A DNA stretch of 64,000 nt, taken from positions 1,160,894-1,224,893 of the forward strand of contig NW_005201092.1 in the NCBI RefSeq assembly GCF_000372725.1. Direction: 5' to 3'. The notes under the pieces were generated by a model, which had not been told where the DNA came from, searched no databases, and saw only the letters and a program-made list of their open reading frames with translations. Below, in pieces: positions 18,901-28,920 of the stretch. The DNA is from Emiliania huxleyi CCMP1516. Lineage: Eukaryota > Haptophyta > Isochrysidales > Noelaerhabdaceae. The first letter of the stretch is position 1. Every line of letters starts with the position of its first letter. A program made the translations under genes and the position numbers.

Positions 18901-19332
18901 CTGCCGTGCGCGCGCCGCCGAAAAGGCACCGCGCCCAGCCGAGGAGTCCGGCACCGCCTCAGCCTGCGCACCATCGTGCTCGGGCAGTGCACAGACAGGA
19001 GCATTCTCACCCGCGAGAGACTCCTGCAGGTGCTGCCTACGGCCGTCGCCGCAAAAGAGAGAGCTCCAGCCAGCGACCTTCTCCTTGAAGAGGACGAGTC
19101 GCAGCTCCGTGGATTCCGCGCCGCTCTCCGGTACGTACAGCGTGTAGGCGCGTGTGCGGCGCGGCACGACGGGCGCAAACAGCCGGCGGCGAAGCAGGAC
19201 GCCCGAGCCTGCGAGCTCGAGTGTCAGGCGGCGGCGGGAGAGGACGACCTTGAGCTGGCTGTGGGCGGTGCCGGTTGGCACGACGATGCCGCACGTTGCA
19301 GTCGCGTTGTCCTGCCTCCACGTGTACGCCAT
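15984..19332 (-). CDS. CS domain - ZZ zinc finger - CS domain protein (p23/NudC-like co-chaperone)
   Basis: Multi-exon gene; edges are firm, inner exons partly inferred. It starts MAYTWRQDNATATCGIVVPTG and continues into a full CS (p23/HSP20-like) fold ending FKEKVAGWSSLF. After a low-complexity linker comes a ZZ zinc finger split by introns (CDGC, HCVDCGVGDSAFDLCMRC, FPHHELVLVSPK; 17.66-18.06 kb). A Pro-rich linker leads to a second, NudC-like CS domain (TTYSWSQTDEE, LLVRIPPDMARRDIRVEI, ATWTYEPGEVHVMLPKETGG). The tail is VCDDEPYQGRYMDLSPEARKIVD..., stop at 15984. CS domains bind HSP90 or dynein-related clients; ZZ fingers bind peptides. Introns include 18441-18514 (GC-AG) and several repeat-bearing units. 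I do not know a described protein with exactly this order. Confidence 0.7.
16345..16420. repeat. 11-bp AGGTTCCGAGA repeat in a CS-gene intron
   Basis: Four to five imperfect 11-bp units between two similar copies of GAGAAGAxCGGGCCGCC. On the minus strand the block starts GCGGCCCGCTC and ends CCTCAG. Its removal joins PKETGG to PVFSRLFPSEEKLSPAL. Confidence 0.75.
16676..16754. repeat. Exon-edge duplication with AT-richer spacer in the CS gene
   Basis: A 26-bp sequence (AGCAAGCCTGCGAGGAGGAC...) occurs perfectly at 16676-16701 and 16729-16754, 53 bp apart. The spacer is AATAGACTACTCAATAGACT followed by TCTCACT. It interrupts the VARGHVLLAG segment of the second CS domain. Confidence 0.8.
17455..17700. 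repeat. Four tandem copies of a ZZ exon edge alternating with TTAGGG/TCAGGG repeats
   Basis: The 39-bp segment encoding FPHHELVLVSPKA on the minus strand appears four times, separated by runs of GGGTTAGGGTTAGGG with GGGTCAGGG variants. Three copies would be removed as intron. Same design as the HSP70 array at 18-293. Confidence 0.85.
18141..18400. repeat. Compound tandem array of exon edge plus TTAGGG-like repeats
   Basis: Two neighbouring arrays: three units of GTGGAGTGGCGAGCGGGTTG with TTAGGG-like spacers, then three units of GGCTACGCCTGGGTCAGAGC with CCCTAACCC spacers. Both lie in the intron region upstream of the ZZ exons of the CS-ZZ-CS gene. Confidence 0.8.
18418..18514. repeat. 11-bp AAGGTTCCAAG repeat in CS-gene intron 18441-18514
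   Basis: A 22-bp exon edge (GATGCGTCCGAGGCAACGCG plus CC) is present on both sides of about four 11-bp units. On the minus strand the intron runs from GCGCGTTGCC to CCTGTAG, and splicing restores YKGRVASDASSS. Confidence 0.82.
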
Positions 19333-20711
19333 GGATGGCCCGAGCGAGGAGGCTGGACCACACCAACAGCTCGCTGCTGCCTCAAAAGAATTTTACAAGT
19401 TGTGGCGTTCTCGAGGTTCTCGAGGTGGATATCCTTTGGCCGCGTTGGGTAGCGAGGATTGGTGTAACCCGAGCCACGGAGGCGTGTTTTCTGACGGCCG
19501 ACCGTCAGTGCACGGAGTTGCCCCTTCTCCGACTGCCCCGGCTAGTTCCCGAGTTTCGCGGGAGTGACCCCATGCGTCAAACCCGAGACCTAGCGCGGGT
19601 GGGTTGGAGGGGCCTCGGAAAGGCGCGCAAGCACGCCCTACGTCTTCCCCTCCTCCCCATCGGGCCGCATGAGCGGCCACGCCTCGCAGATTCGTTTCCG
19701 CGCCTGGGTCAGGCGCGCGGGGCATCCCCCGGGTCGCTCGACCAGCGATCCGAAGAGTGGCCGCTATGCGAAGGAAAGAGTGGGGCCCTCGACGCCTCAG
19801 TCCGGCCCTCCGAGGGGGGAAGGGAATTGCGGGGTCCCCTCGGGCGCCTCAGTTCGGCCCTCCCGAGGGGGGGAGGGGAGCAAGGGGGTGGGGGGATTGG
19901 GGTGGTGGGGAGGGGTCTCGGTTTTATGTGGCTAAGACTTGCCTTTCGGGGAGGGGCCTCGGTACAAGCGAGGCAGGCTCAGCTCGACATCTTCCCCTCC
20001 TCCCTCGAGGCAGCGAGTAGGCAGCGAGAGGAGGTCTCGAGCGCCTATATGAAGGTATGTGAGATGCCGCCCGCCGTAACGCAAGAGCACTGCGACGGAT
20101 CGGGCTCATGCTAGCATCCACCTCGCGAGCCGACGTTCTGGCTCAGCGAGGTTGCTGCGGAGCACTCGCGGACCGGTTCTTCTGGCCCAGCGAGGCCGCT
20201 GCGGGACACACCGGCGGCTCGGTTCGCTCTTCAACGCAAACTCGCGGTCGAGCAAGAAGTCAGATGTGTGTGTAAAGGCGGCGCGGCACGGTAAGGGTCG
20301 GCGGTAAGGCGGCGCGGCGGCAACAGACGGCAGGCAGGGCATCGGACGGCGGGACAACGGCACTGTAGGAGCGGCGACACGGCGGCACTGTAGGAGCGGC
20401 GACACGGCGGCACGGCGGTAACGGACGGCAGGGGGGCGGCGGGCTAAACGGTTTTAGCGCTGAGGTTGTGACCTCGTGGGTCGTGGCCCGTCCACGTGGC
20501 CCCGACACTGGTCCACGTGGACATTGAAATTCGTTTCAGCTATTCACGGAGCTTAGTTCCAGTAGTGTTGTGCGAAGGTCAGAGACGCACTTGGAGCACT
20601 TGGAGGAACCGAGCAAATTCTTTATCTTGTGAGCTGTTGCTTCCAGCTCCCGGCTCCAGCCCCATAGCGTCGTCGCGGACGTTGAACCGGGACACAGCCT
20701 CGCCGCTCGCG
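19333..20711. other. Intergenic region, low complexity
   Basis: Holds TTGTAAAATTCTTTT (minus strand, about 55 bp upstream of the CS gene start), G-rich tracts at 19860-19920, and imperfect GGCGGCAC/GTAGGAGCGGCGAC repeats at 20275-20440. Long open frames here have no family resemblance and are judged artefacts. Confidence 0.45.
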
Positions 20712-21497
20712 ATGTTACCGTCACCGTCCTTCATCCTCGCGGCCGCCGCCGGCTTCGCGACGCCAACTCTCGTGGGGCGCGCGTGGTGCCCGCCTGCGGC
20801 GCCTGCCACTCGACTCGTCGAAGCCAGGATGGCGGACGATTTTGGTGGCTTTGAGGTGGCTGTTCGCGAGTACGTTGCCACGCTCAGCGCCTCCGAGCTG
20901 AGCGACGCTGACGCGCCATCGCCGCTCGCGTACGACGAGCTGCGGCGCAAGGGTCGTGTCGACCTGGTCGAGGGGTGCATGCGCCACGGCGGGTACATAA
21001 AAGTGAGCAAGCAGCTGGGACTGCCCCTGCGCCTCGCAGCGCCACCGCCTGCACCGCCGCCGTCATCCTTTAGCGAGCCGGAGGCGCCCGCCGTTGGCCT
21101 CAAGCTCTCTGGTGCGGCGCGCGAGTCGCGGCTCCAGGAGGACATCGCCGCGGGCGTGGCGGCTCCGTCGCCGCAGGCACGGCCGCGGCGGCAGCCGCAG
21201 CCTGCTCTTGAGCTGGAGAAGCTGCGCCCGGGCCTCGTGAACGAGGCTGTCGCGGCAGCAGCCCCTCCGACCGCGCAGGCCCGCGAGCCACAGCGAGAGG
21301 GCGCGCGGCTGCGGCTCGAAGGCCCGCAGCGCGCAGCGCTCGTAGCGCTGGCGTGGATCACCGCGCTCGGATACGGCCATGCGTCATCGGGCCTGCTCGA
21401 CCCGTCGCTGCTGGAGCCGTTGCGGGCAGCGGCTCCCGCGGCGCTGTGCGCTTGCGTGCTCACCGCAGTGCTCGGTGCCGTCAAAGGCGAGGAATGA
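20712..21497 (+). CDS. Putative plastid- or ER-targeted protein with a C-terminal membrane segment
   Basis: 261 residues, single exon, chosen from Met 20712 because it begins a signal-like leader (MLPSPSFILAAAAGFATPTL). The middle has a small charged, helical motif (YDELRRKGRVDLVEGCMRHGGYIKVSKQLGLPL). I have seen similar wording in algal plastid proteins but cannot name it. A long Pro/Ala linker follows, then a C-terminal hydrophobic span (AALVALAWITALGYGHASSGLL... and APAALCACVLTAVLGAV). Probably membrane-anchored. It converges on the EF-hand gene 347 bp downstream. Confidence 0.55.
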   Translation: MLPSPSFILAAAAGFATPTLVGRAWCPPAAPATRLVEARMADDFGGFEVAVREYVATLSASELSDADAPSPLAYDELRRKGRVDLVEGCMRHGGYIKVSKQLGLPLRLAAPPPAPPPSSFSEPEAPAVGLKLSGAARESRLQEDIAAGVAAPSPQARPRRQPQPALELEKLRPGLVNEAVAAAAPPTAQAREPQREGARLRLEGPQRAALVALAWITALGYGHASSGLLDPSLLEPLRAAAPAALCACVLTAVLGAVKGEE

Positions 21498-21844
21498 TCG
21501 GAGTGTTGGAAGGGGCGTGGGCCCGCCGACGAGTGTGGGGCGCCGTGACGGTTGAGAGCCTCCTGGTCCTGCGGAGGGCGCAGGCGGAAAACGAAAAGGA
21601 AGGGCGAGAGCTCGGATCCTAAACACGTATGTTGAAGAAAATATAGGGAGAGACAGAGAGCCGACGCGAGGCGGGTGGGACGCCGGGGGGCCTGGCCCCC
21701 GCCTGGCCCTGCCCCACGGCCCGTTCGGCCACACCCGACCCACTCGCCGCCCTCGCACCTCGCTCCGCGCTCCTGGTCCACAGCGCTGTGGAGACCGTGG
21801 GGAGATACTATAGACTGTGAGAGTCGACACTCCCCAGTCTGAAC

Positions 21845-23772
21845 TCAGCGCAGGCTGAGGGCCTCCTCCGAAAACGGCGACGGATGGCAGCGCAGCCAAC
21901 GCTTGAGCTCCGCCCTGCCCTCCCGCTCGGTGAATCGCTCGTCGGTCGACCACTTCAGGCTGGTCGACATGTCGATGGACCGCTGGTGCTTGAGCACCAT
22001 GTAAGCTGGGACAACGTTCTTGGACGAGATCTGCTCGTGCGCCCGCGCAACGAAGCGATCGATAATGACCTTGCCCGAGGCCGACTTGTCCGCATCACGG
22101 AATAGCGACTCGATCTCCGACGACGAGAGGAGAAAGTTCATCGAGGAGATGCCTTCGATAAAGTCGCTTTCCGAGAGCTCGCCCGTCTGATCGGGGTCAC
22201 GCACTCGCAGCTGCTCCCCAAGCCGAGCCAGCTGCGCCCGCAAGGCGCTATTAACTTCGTCGGACGTTGTCACCGCGATCTCCCGATGGTTAGAGCCGTC
22301 CCCGTAAGGCTCAGCCCACGGCGCCGGCTGCGCTGGCTGCCCCAGCACGTTTGATCCGATCGGGAGCTCCTGAAGAAGGGGTCGGGGGTGGGGTGAGCGC
22401 GCGTGCACATGGCGGCATGAGAAGCGAGTGACACCTTGGCCGAACGGAGGCTGCGGCGGGTGTTGGGCTGAAGCTCCGCGCTGAAGGTCACGCGACCGAC
22501 GTTGGATTCGTCCGCGAGCATCTCGCAGAACAAGCGGAGATCGGCGACGCCGGGCTCTCGCGTGTCGCACTCGTCGAGGAGGGTGCGCTGCAGCTCGGGG
22601 TCCACAATCACGTCGGGGGCGAGAGTAGAGAGCATGAACTCAAAATGAGCGCGGGGGAGCTTGCACTTGCCCGAGGTGTCCCAGCCCCGAATGACGTCGA
22701 GCAAGACGCGGCAGCCCGCGCGGTGGGACTCTTGCGCCGAGGTGCTGCTCCTCGCCTCCTCCTCTGTCGCCGGGGCGGCAGCTTCTCTCTCAGAGTCGCC
22801 ATCGTCCAGTACAAGCAGCTCGCCGCTCGATCCGGCTGCAGCCGCCTCCCGAGCCGCCGCCCGCGCCGCCAGGGACGCGGCATGCGCGGCATGCACCTCG
22901 GCCGCAACGCGTGCGGCCGTGTCTGGGCGGGTGCCGCCGGCCGCTGCCATCAGCGCTGCCACCTGTTGTTCGAGCCCCGTGCTCACGGTTGTGCTCCACA
23001 GACGGCGCTCGGTGGCGTCGAAGCTTGCGACGGAACGAGTCAGTGGCGGTCGCTTTCGCAGCAGAGGAGCTCGCCGTCGGTCAATCTGCGCGGTTGCAGG
23101 TCGGGATTGACCCGCAATGGTGACGGTCTGCTCGGGCAAGCCTGCCCTGCGCGACCGCTCCTTGAGCTCCTTGGCGAGGGAAGCGCCGGAAGCGCCCTCG
23201 CAAGCGTGGCGTCTCCACCGCAGCTCATCCGCCTCCCGCCTCGCGTCCTGCTCCTTCCGCCAGACGTCGAGCGTCTGCGCACGCGACGTGGGCGGGCACC
23301 GCGGCGGCGGATGGTTGGTGCCGAGCTTGGGAGGGCATCGGTGCATCATCGACGGCGTCCGTGGCCGTTGCGGCGAGTAGACGGATGCGGGACCCTTGGG
23401 CACATGCACCGTTCGACTGCTGCTCGATAGGCCGACGCTGTCCAAGAAGTCCACCAGCGACGGCGCGAGCGGTGTGGTACGAGCCGCACCTGCTGTGGCA
23501 GCCCTCCGCCTGCTGCCGCCGGCGAGGCGGCGAGCCGCCTCGGGAGTCCTCGACGGCCGGTGCGAGCCGCCTCGCCGAAGCATGGGCGACGAGGCTGGGC
23601 GTCCGAGGTGGCGATATGCGGGGACCGCCGATGCGGATGGGATGGTGGTGTCGATGCTCGAGAGCGATGCGGCTGAGAGCTGCCGCTTGAGCGACTCGAG
23701 CTCCCCGATGAGGGACGCATTTTGACTGCGCACGGCCGTGAGATGCTCCTCCAAGTCTTCGAGCTCTGCCAT
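21845..23772 (-). CDS. Coiled-coil protein with EF-hand-like C-terminus
   Basis: Two exons, 23772-22435 and 22369-21845, with a 65-nt GT-AG intron; 620 residues. Starts MAELEDLEEHLTAVRSQNAS, a short coiled coil. The middle is basic and disordered. Residues about 360-445 (CRVLLDVIRGWDTSGKCKLPRAHFEFML..., LLDECDTREPGVADLRLFCEML) and the second-exon segments RVRDPDQTGELSESDFIEGI and FRDADKSASGKVIIDRF look like degenerate EF-hand pairs. This pattern is common in flagellar or axonemal calcium-responsive proteins; that assignment is inference. A longer start at 23961 is open but adds an unlikely Cys/Trp-rich leader. Confidence 0.7.
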
Positions 23773-24181
23773 GTCGCGCGCGGGGGAGCGGGAAGGGGAG
23801 CGGGCTGACGGGCGGAGACAGCGGCACTGGGCAATCGTGGGCCGTAACGTGCGGGGACGGACGCTAGTTGGGAGTGCGAAAGAGTAGGTGAGCCGAGAGA
23901 GTTGTTTCGACTTTGGGCATGCCAAGCCAAACCAGAAACCGCTCCACCGACCGCAACTCAAATTGGGCTACTTGCTTGGGTACTACGAGTAAATGTATCT
24001 TGCTTTGCCAACAACAGCACGTCGAGAGCTCGAGACTTCGTTCGTCTGGAAGAACGGTGGTGAAGCTGGACGTGCCCCGTGCCCTGCTGCTGTTCCTTCG
24101 ACATATCAACGTGTGAGTGTTAGAGTTGTTTGGTATTGCTAAAAATCTCTCTCTCTAGATCTAGGTGCCCACGGTCGATTT

Positions 24182-25126
24182 TTGCTCTTGCTCAAGAAAT
24201 CGAAAAGCTCGGGGGTCGAAAGTAGCAGCTGCGACGAGGAGAGCCCACCTGTCCCCCTGATCGTCCTTCCAAAATCCTTGCAGGTGGGGACCTGTCCTAC
24301 TCCACGGTGCGGCGAGCGTTTTCTTTCTTTCGGTTTAGCAGCGGCCGAGGCAGCGGCGGAGGCAGGGCGAGTCCCTCTTCACGTGCCAACGATAATGCCG
24401 GCGACCGCACGCATCCCCGACGCATTTGCTGGCGCCGCGGCGGCCATGCCGGAGCCACAACGCGCCCTACTAGTTGATGGCGCCGATCCCTCCACCGTGC
24501 CGGCTGAAGAGGTCATGCGCACGCTCGGTGGCGGCGTCGCAGCGGCCTGCTTCGCCACCGATGTCGTCACGCTCCCCAGACTGCTTTGCCGATCGGCGTG
24601 CGAGGCGCTCGCGGCGGCGGTGGATGCGGAGCACGACTGCATTCGAGATACAGTTGACGGTGCGCCCGACTGTCAGCTCAATCTGACGTGCGAGGAGCTG
24701 TCGGCGCTGATTGGAGCCGCGAACGTCGAAGCCATCGCCGCGGTCGCACGCGCGCTCGACCTGCGCGGTGGCGGCGGACGCCAGCGGGAGCTTGCCATGG
24801 TCGAAGCGTTTGTGAGGAAATACACGCCAGCGACTCGGCCCTGGCACCCCTTTCATCAAGACAGAGCGCGAATTACCGTCAACGTTGCGCTGTCGGACGA
24901 CTCGCAGCACGGCGGCGGCCGGCTCCTCGGGCTCTTTGCGGACGGCGTGGTCCGGTTCGATCGAGCCGCGGGCGACGCGACCGTCCACTTCTCGCGGGTC
25001 GTCCACGGCGTCTCTCGGATGGAGCACGGCACGAGGTACGCTCTCATCGTCTTCCTCGGCGAGGAGCCGCCGGTGAGGAGAACGCTTGGGCCCGATGGCG
25101 TGTGGACAAGAGCTGTGGACGTGTGA
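24182..25126 (+). CDS. 2-oxoglutarate/Fe(II) dioxygenase (prolyl 4-hydroxylase-like)
   Basis: Single exon; 314 residues from the first Met, or 243 from Met 72 (24395), which may be the true start. The C-terminal half carries the double-stranded beta-helix signature: HxD at His225/Asp227 (HPFHQDRARITVNVALSDD), a Gly-rich turn, distal His275 in RVVHGVSRMEHG and the 2-oxoglutarate-binding Arg in TRYALIVFL. All three metal ligands are present, so it should be active. The substrate is unknown; P4H-like enzymes of algae act on cell-wall or secreted proteins or on ribosomal and signalling proteins. No clear signal peptide. Confidence 0.78.
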   Translation: MLLLKKSKSSGVESSSCDEESPPVPLIVLPKSLQVGTCPTPRCGERFLSFGLAAAEAAAEAGRVPLHVPTIMPATARIPDAFAGAAAAMPEPQRALLVDGADPSTVPAEEVMRTLGGGVAAACFATDVVTLPRLLCRSACEALAAAVDAEHDCIRDTVDGAPDCQLNLTCEELSALIGAANVEAIAAVARALDLRGGGGRQRELAMVEAFVRKYTPATRPWHPFHQDRARITVNVALSDDSQHGGGRLLGLFADGVVRFDRAAGDATVHFSRVVHGVSRMEHGTRYALIVFLGEEPPVRRTLGPDGVWTRAVDV

Positions 25127-25603
25127 CCCCTCTCTCGCGGTTCGGAGCTGTTGGGAAAGGCTGGGGCAGTCGACTCGAGTCTCGACGAGCGTGCGTGCGG
25201 TGACTCGTGGCGCAGGCCGCCCGTTGACCTCTTCGTACCCTCCGCACATTCCCCTCCCGCCCTCACACGGCGCGGCCGCAAGCAACGGGGGCGGCACGCA
25301 AACGACATACTAAAAGGCACATGTACAAAACGCGAAAAAATACGAAAATGACACCAAGAAATATCATTCTCGCAAAACCTCTCTCGTCTCTCTCCCTGCT
25401 CTCTCCACAGCGAGCAGCGGTCTCCAGGAGCAGGTGAGTGGTGACGTCCCCACGCGCGCGTGGGCGAAAGAGCGTATTCGCCACCCGCGCAGTCGCTGCG
25501 CAGCGATGGGACAGTGGCGTGAGTCGGTGAAGCTCACACTGACCGGTGCGAGGGAGACTCGGGACGGCCGCCCGCAGCCCGAAATGGCGGCCCGCCACGC
25601 CGC

Positions 25604-27732
25604 TCACTCCTCCTCGAGCGACAGCGTCTCCATTTTGCGGTAGAGGCACATGTACGCGATGTGCCAGTCGCCTCCGCCGTACAGCTCCTTGATGCGCGGG
25701 GCGTCCACCTCGGCGACCGTCTCGTCGTCGAACACGAGCCACGTCTTCGCGTCGCGCTTGACCCACGCAACATAGTGGCCGCCCTCGGCCGTCCGCCCCT
25801 GATGCGTGATGATGCCAAACAGCTCGTACTGGCCTGGGCGGGGAGGGACGGGGGAGGGTGGGACAGGGAGGGACGGGGGAGGGGTCGGGCGGGGGGGGGG
25901 GGGGGCGGAAGCAAAGCAACCCGAGCCCCGGCGGCCCGAGCCCCGGCGGCCCGGGCGGCGGCGGCCCGGGCGGCGGCGAGGGCGGCGTCGCACCGGTCCG
26001 GTTGTCGCACTCGAGCGCGTGGACGGGGCCGATGCGCGCGGCCTAATTAAATCGTAATTAATGAGAGAGTATTTAATTAAGGACGGGGCCGGGGCGCGCG
26101 GCCTCAGCGTGGATCTCCTCGACCGCCTTCGAGCGGTCCGCCTCGCCGGAGGAGCCCGCGCCTAGAAGGTTCCTAGAAGGTTCCTGGAGCTTCCTAGAAG
26201 GTTCCTCGCCTCGCCGGAGGAGCCCGCGCCCTCCGTCTCCATCGGCGTTGGCTCGGCCGGCTTGGCGGCGAGCGCCGCGGCGCCGGCTAGGGTGTGCTCT
26301 CCAGTGTCGGCCGGCGCGGCGGCGGCGGCGGCCTTGTCGGCGGCAACCTTGTCGGCGGAAGCCTTGTCCGCTGCAGCCTTGTCGCGCGCCTCTTCGAGCC
26401 TGTTGTTGTGCGACGCGATGTTTGCCTGCAGCTCTTTTGTGCACAGGTTCCGCACGTCGAGCACGTCGGGGAAGGAGATCGGGCGGAGGATCTTCGCGCG
26501 CTTCTCGGTGTCCTTGCGGTACTGGAAGCGCACAAAGTTGACGGCGAGGTAGGGCGGGAGGCGGGCGATCTGCTCCGTCTTGTCGAAGAGCGCCTCGCGG
26601 CCGAGCGCGGCCGAGTGCTTCTCGATCGACTCGGAGAGGGACGCCTCGACCGCCGTGTAGAGGTGCGCCTGCCCGCGGCAGAGGGCGGTGAGGGAGGAGG
26701 CGCTTCGCAGCCGCGGCCCGGCGGGAGGCGCGCCGTCTTCTCGTTGATGTGGCACTTGAGGACCGTGTCCTTCTCGCGCTTCTCGTACGGCTCCTCGCCG
26801 CCCGCCTCGGCGCACGCGTACCTCGTCACCTTCTCGACGCCTACGGGACGCGTCGCGGACATGTCACGCGCGCCCCCAGACACGTCGACCGCTGCCACCT
26901 CTCGTCGCCAAAGAGCGCGTCGCCGAGGTTGTCGCGCAGCTCCTGCTGGTGCGGCAGCAGCGGCGGCGAGGCGTTGTCGAGGTCGGACGGCGCGCCGCCT
27001 AGAAGGTTCCTAGAAGGCTCCTAGAAGGCTCCTAGAATGTCCCTGGAGGTCGGACGGCCCGGCGCCGTCGGGCAGCTTGAGCCGCTGCGCGAGCACATTC
27101 GTGACGAGCGTGGACCAGCACTCCTGCGCGTCCTGCTGCACAAAGCCGCGCCCGCCCTCGGCCTGCTGGGCGAACATCGGGAAGTTCTGCCGAAAGACCG
27201 ACACGAACTTGAACGGGCGCACCTCCTGCGTCGCGTTGGACCGCTCGAGCTCGCCGACCAACTCACGCATCGCAAACAGCAGCGCCTTCTCAGACTCGCC
27301 GCCGGTGCCGGCGTACTTTTGCAGCGCGAGCGATACCTCGGGGATGCGGATCATCACCTGCAGCGACGAGTTGAGGTAGCAAGTGTTGCCGAGGTTCGTC
27401 AGCCCGCCTGGGTTCTTGGACGCGGTGAGCGCGGCGACGTCGACCGCGGGCATGTCCTCCACGAAGATCGTCTTCTCGGCGGGCGCCTCGGGCACCGCCT
27501 CGGCCGAACCCATGAGCATCAGCACCTGGCCCTGCTTGACGCCCAGCGCCTCCCAGTCCGCGCCGTCCTTGACGGTGCCTCCCTTGACGCCCATGATCTT
27601 TTGCCGCTCGACCGGCACGTTGGTGAGCGCGAATAGCTGCGCCTTGAAGAGGTCGACCGGCGCCGACTTGTCCAGCTCGACGGCCTCGAACTTCTTCTTG
27701 CCCCACTTGACGGTGACGTTGATTGTGGACAT
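25604..27732 (-). CDS. USP14: Ubiquitin-specific protease 14 / Ubp6 (proteasome-associated deubiquitinase)
   Basis: Removes ubiquitin from substrates at the proteasome base. Seven exons: 27732-27066, 26998-26909, 26840-26734, 26668-26230, 26161-26103, 26042-25994 and 25833-25604; 546 residues. An N-terminal ubiquitin-like domain (INVTVKWGKKKFEAVELD..., residues 1-75) is followed by the USP fold: Cys box GLTNLGNTCYLNSSLQ with Cys118, QQDAQECW, RLPPYLAVNFVRFQYR and the His box GIITHQGRTAEGGHYVAWV. Family-typical LYGGGDWHIAYMCLY ends the protein. An Ala/Asp/Lys-rich insert (about 330-375) is unusual. Five of six introns are GC-AG, and three carry an exon-edge duplication plus an 11-bp or AT-rich repeat. 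Each splice restores conserved USP14 sequence, for example LFG/VEKVTRY. Confidence 0.95.
26020..26102. repeat. AT-rich palindromic intron in USP14 (26043-26102)
   Basis: In a gene of about 65-70% GC, this 60-nt GC-AG intron has an AT-rich core with inverted ends: CTAATTAAATC at one side and ATTTAATTAAG at the other. A similar 23-bp exon edge (GGACGGGGCCGATGCGCGCG and GGACGGGGCCGGGGCGCGCG) lies on both sides. Confidence 0.8.
26138..26230. repeat. 11-bp CCTAGAAGGTT repeat = USP14 intron 26162-26229
   Basis: Perfect 24-bp direct copies of CGCCTCGCCGGAGGAGCCCG (plus CGCC) flank three to four 11-bp units. Intron of 68 nt, GC donor, ending TTCTAG. Confidence 0.88.
26978..27066. repeat. 11-bp CCTAGAAGGCT repeat = USP14 intron 26999-27065
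   Basis: Imperfect exon-edge copies (GGAGGTCGGACGGCxCGxCGCC) flank four 11-bp units. GC donor, TTCTAG end, 67 nt. Splicing gives LPDGGAPSDLDNASPP. Confidence 0.85.
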
Positions 27733-27924
27733 ATATATATTTGCAGCGGCGGAACGCGAGACGGCCTGGGCGAAAAAAATTTAAAACGCGAAAGAATTTT
27801 CTACGGCACAGCGGCGAGGAAATGACAAGGGAGAGAACGACGAGAGTGGGACGACCGCGAGGTGGCATGAAGGCTGCAGCGAGAAGCGGCGAGAGACTGC
27901 GAAGAGAGATAGGAAGAGGCAGAC

Positions 27925-28440
27925 TCCCTAGGGTGGGCGACGGCTAGCGCATCACACACCTCTCCTTAAAATCCCTGTGTGGTGGCGGCGTGCCGTCCTC
28001 CCATCCCTCCCTTGGGTTGTCTGTTTTCTTTCTTTCTTTCTTCGCACAGCGGCGAGAGACTGCGAAGAGAGATAGGAAGAGGCAGACTCCCTAGGGTGGG
28101 CGACGGCTAGCGCACCACACACCTCTCCTTAAAATCCCTGTGTGGTGGCGGCGTGCCGTCCTCCCATCCCTCCCTTGGCTTGTCTGTTTTCTTTCTTTCT
28201 TTTTTACACAAGACGGCTAGCGCACCACACACCTCTCCTTAAAATCCCTGTGTCGTGGCGGCGTGCCGTCCTCCCATCCCTCCCTTGGGTTGTCTGTTTT
28301 CTTTCTTTCTTTTTTACACAAGACGGCTAGCGCATCACACACCTCTCCTTAAAATCCCTGCGTCGTGGCGGCGTGCCGTCCTCCCATCCCTCCCTTGGGT
28401 TGTCTGTTTTCTCTCTCTCTCTCCACACAAAACTCCCTCG
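27925..28440 (+). repeat. Interspersed repeat family R2, four tandem copies
   Basis: Units begin near CTAGCGCAYCACACACCTCT, pass CTTAAAATCCCTG and end in a pyrimidine run (CTTTCTTTCTTT). The first two units include an extra GGCGAGAGACTGCGAAGAGA segment. They lie upstream of USP14. The opposite strand copy is at 10500-10705. Confidence 0.85.
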
Positions 28441-28920
28441 CACAACACTGCAGACTGCAGGCACCAGGCTTGACCCCGTTGGGCCACGGTGACTAGGGAA
28501 GGGGAAGCAGAGTTCAGCAACGTATTCACGGGCGTCTCAGCAATTGGCCGGTCGACAAATTTCTTGTTGGCTTCTAAAAATCTCTCTCTCAAATTTTGCC
28601 GAACGGGTCTATCGAGGTCTCGCGGAACGCAATTTTTTGCACATTGATCATTGTCGGTATACTCTCACCAAGATGCACTAAAGTACGAAACAAAGTTGTA
28701 ACAATACAAGGCTGTTTCCAGTGGGGGGAATGGCCAACTACACACAGAACTCGGCTCTCGAGCAGTCAGGTCACAACATGACACACACCGCGCTGCCACC
28801 TCCTCCCGCCCCCCCCGCCCCCCCCCCGCGGCCACCGCCGCGCGGCCGCCCAAAGGGGCCCTACGCAGCGCTGCTGAGGGGCGGCGCCAGCGCGTGACCG
28901 ACGCATGCACAAGGGAGCCG
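28441..28920. other. Spacer between R2 array and PLD-like remnant
   Basis: Poly-C tracts near 28800-28830 and C/T-rich sequence. No gene seen. Confidence 0.4.

Noticed and set aside
19275..20114. 279-residue frame downstream of the CS gene start
   Set aside because: No motif, low-complexity Gly/Arg composition, overlaps G-rich tracts.
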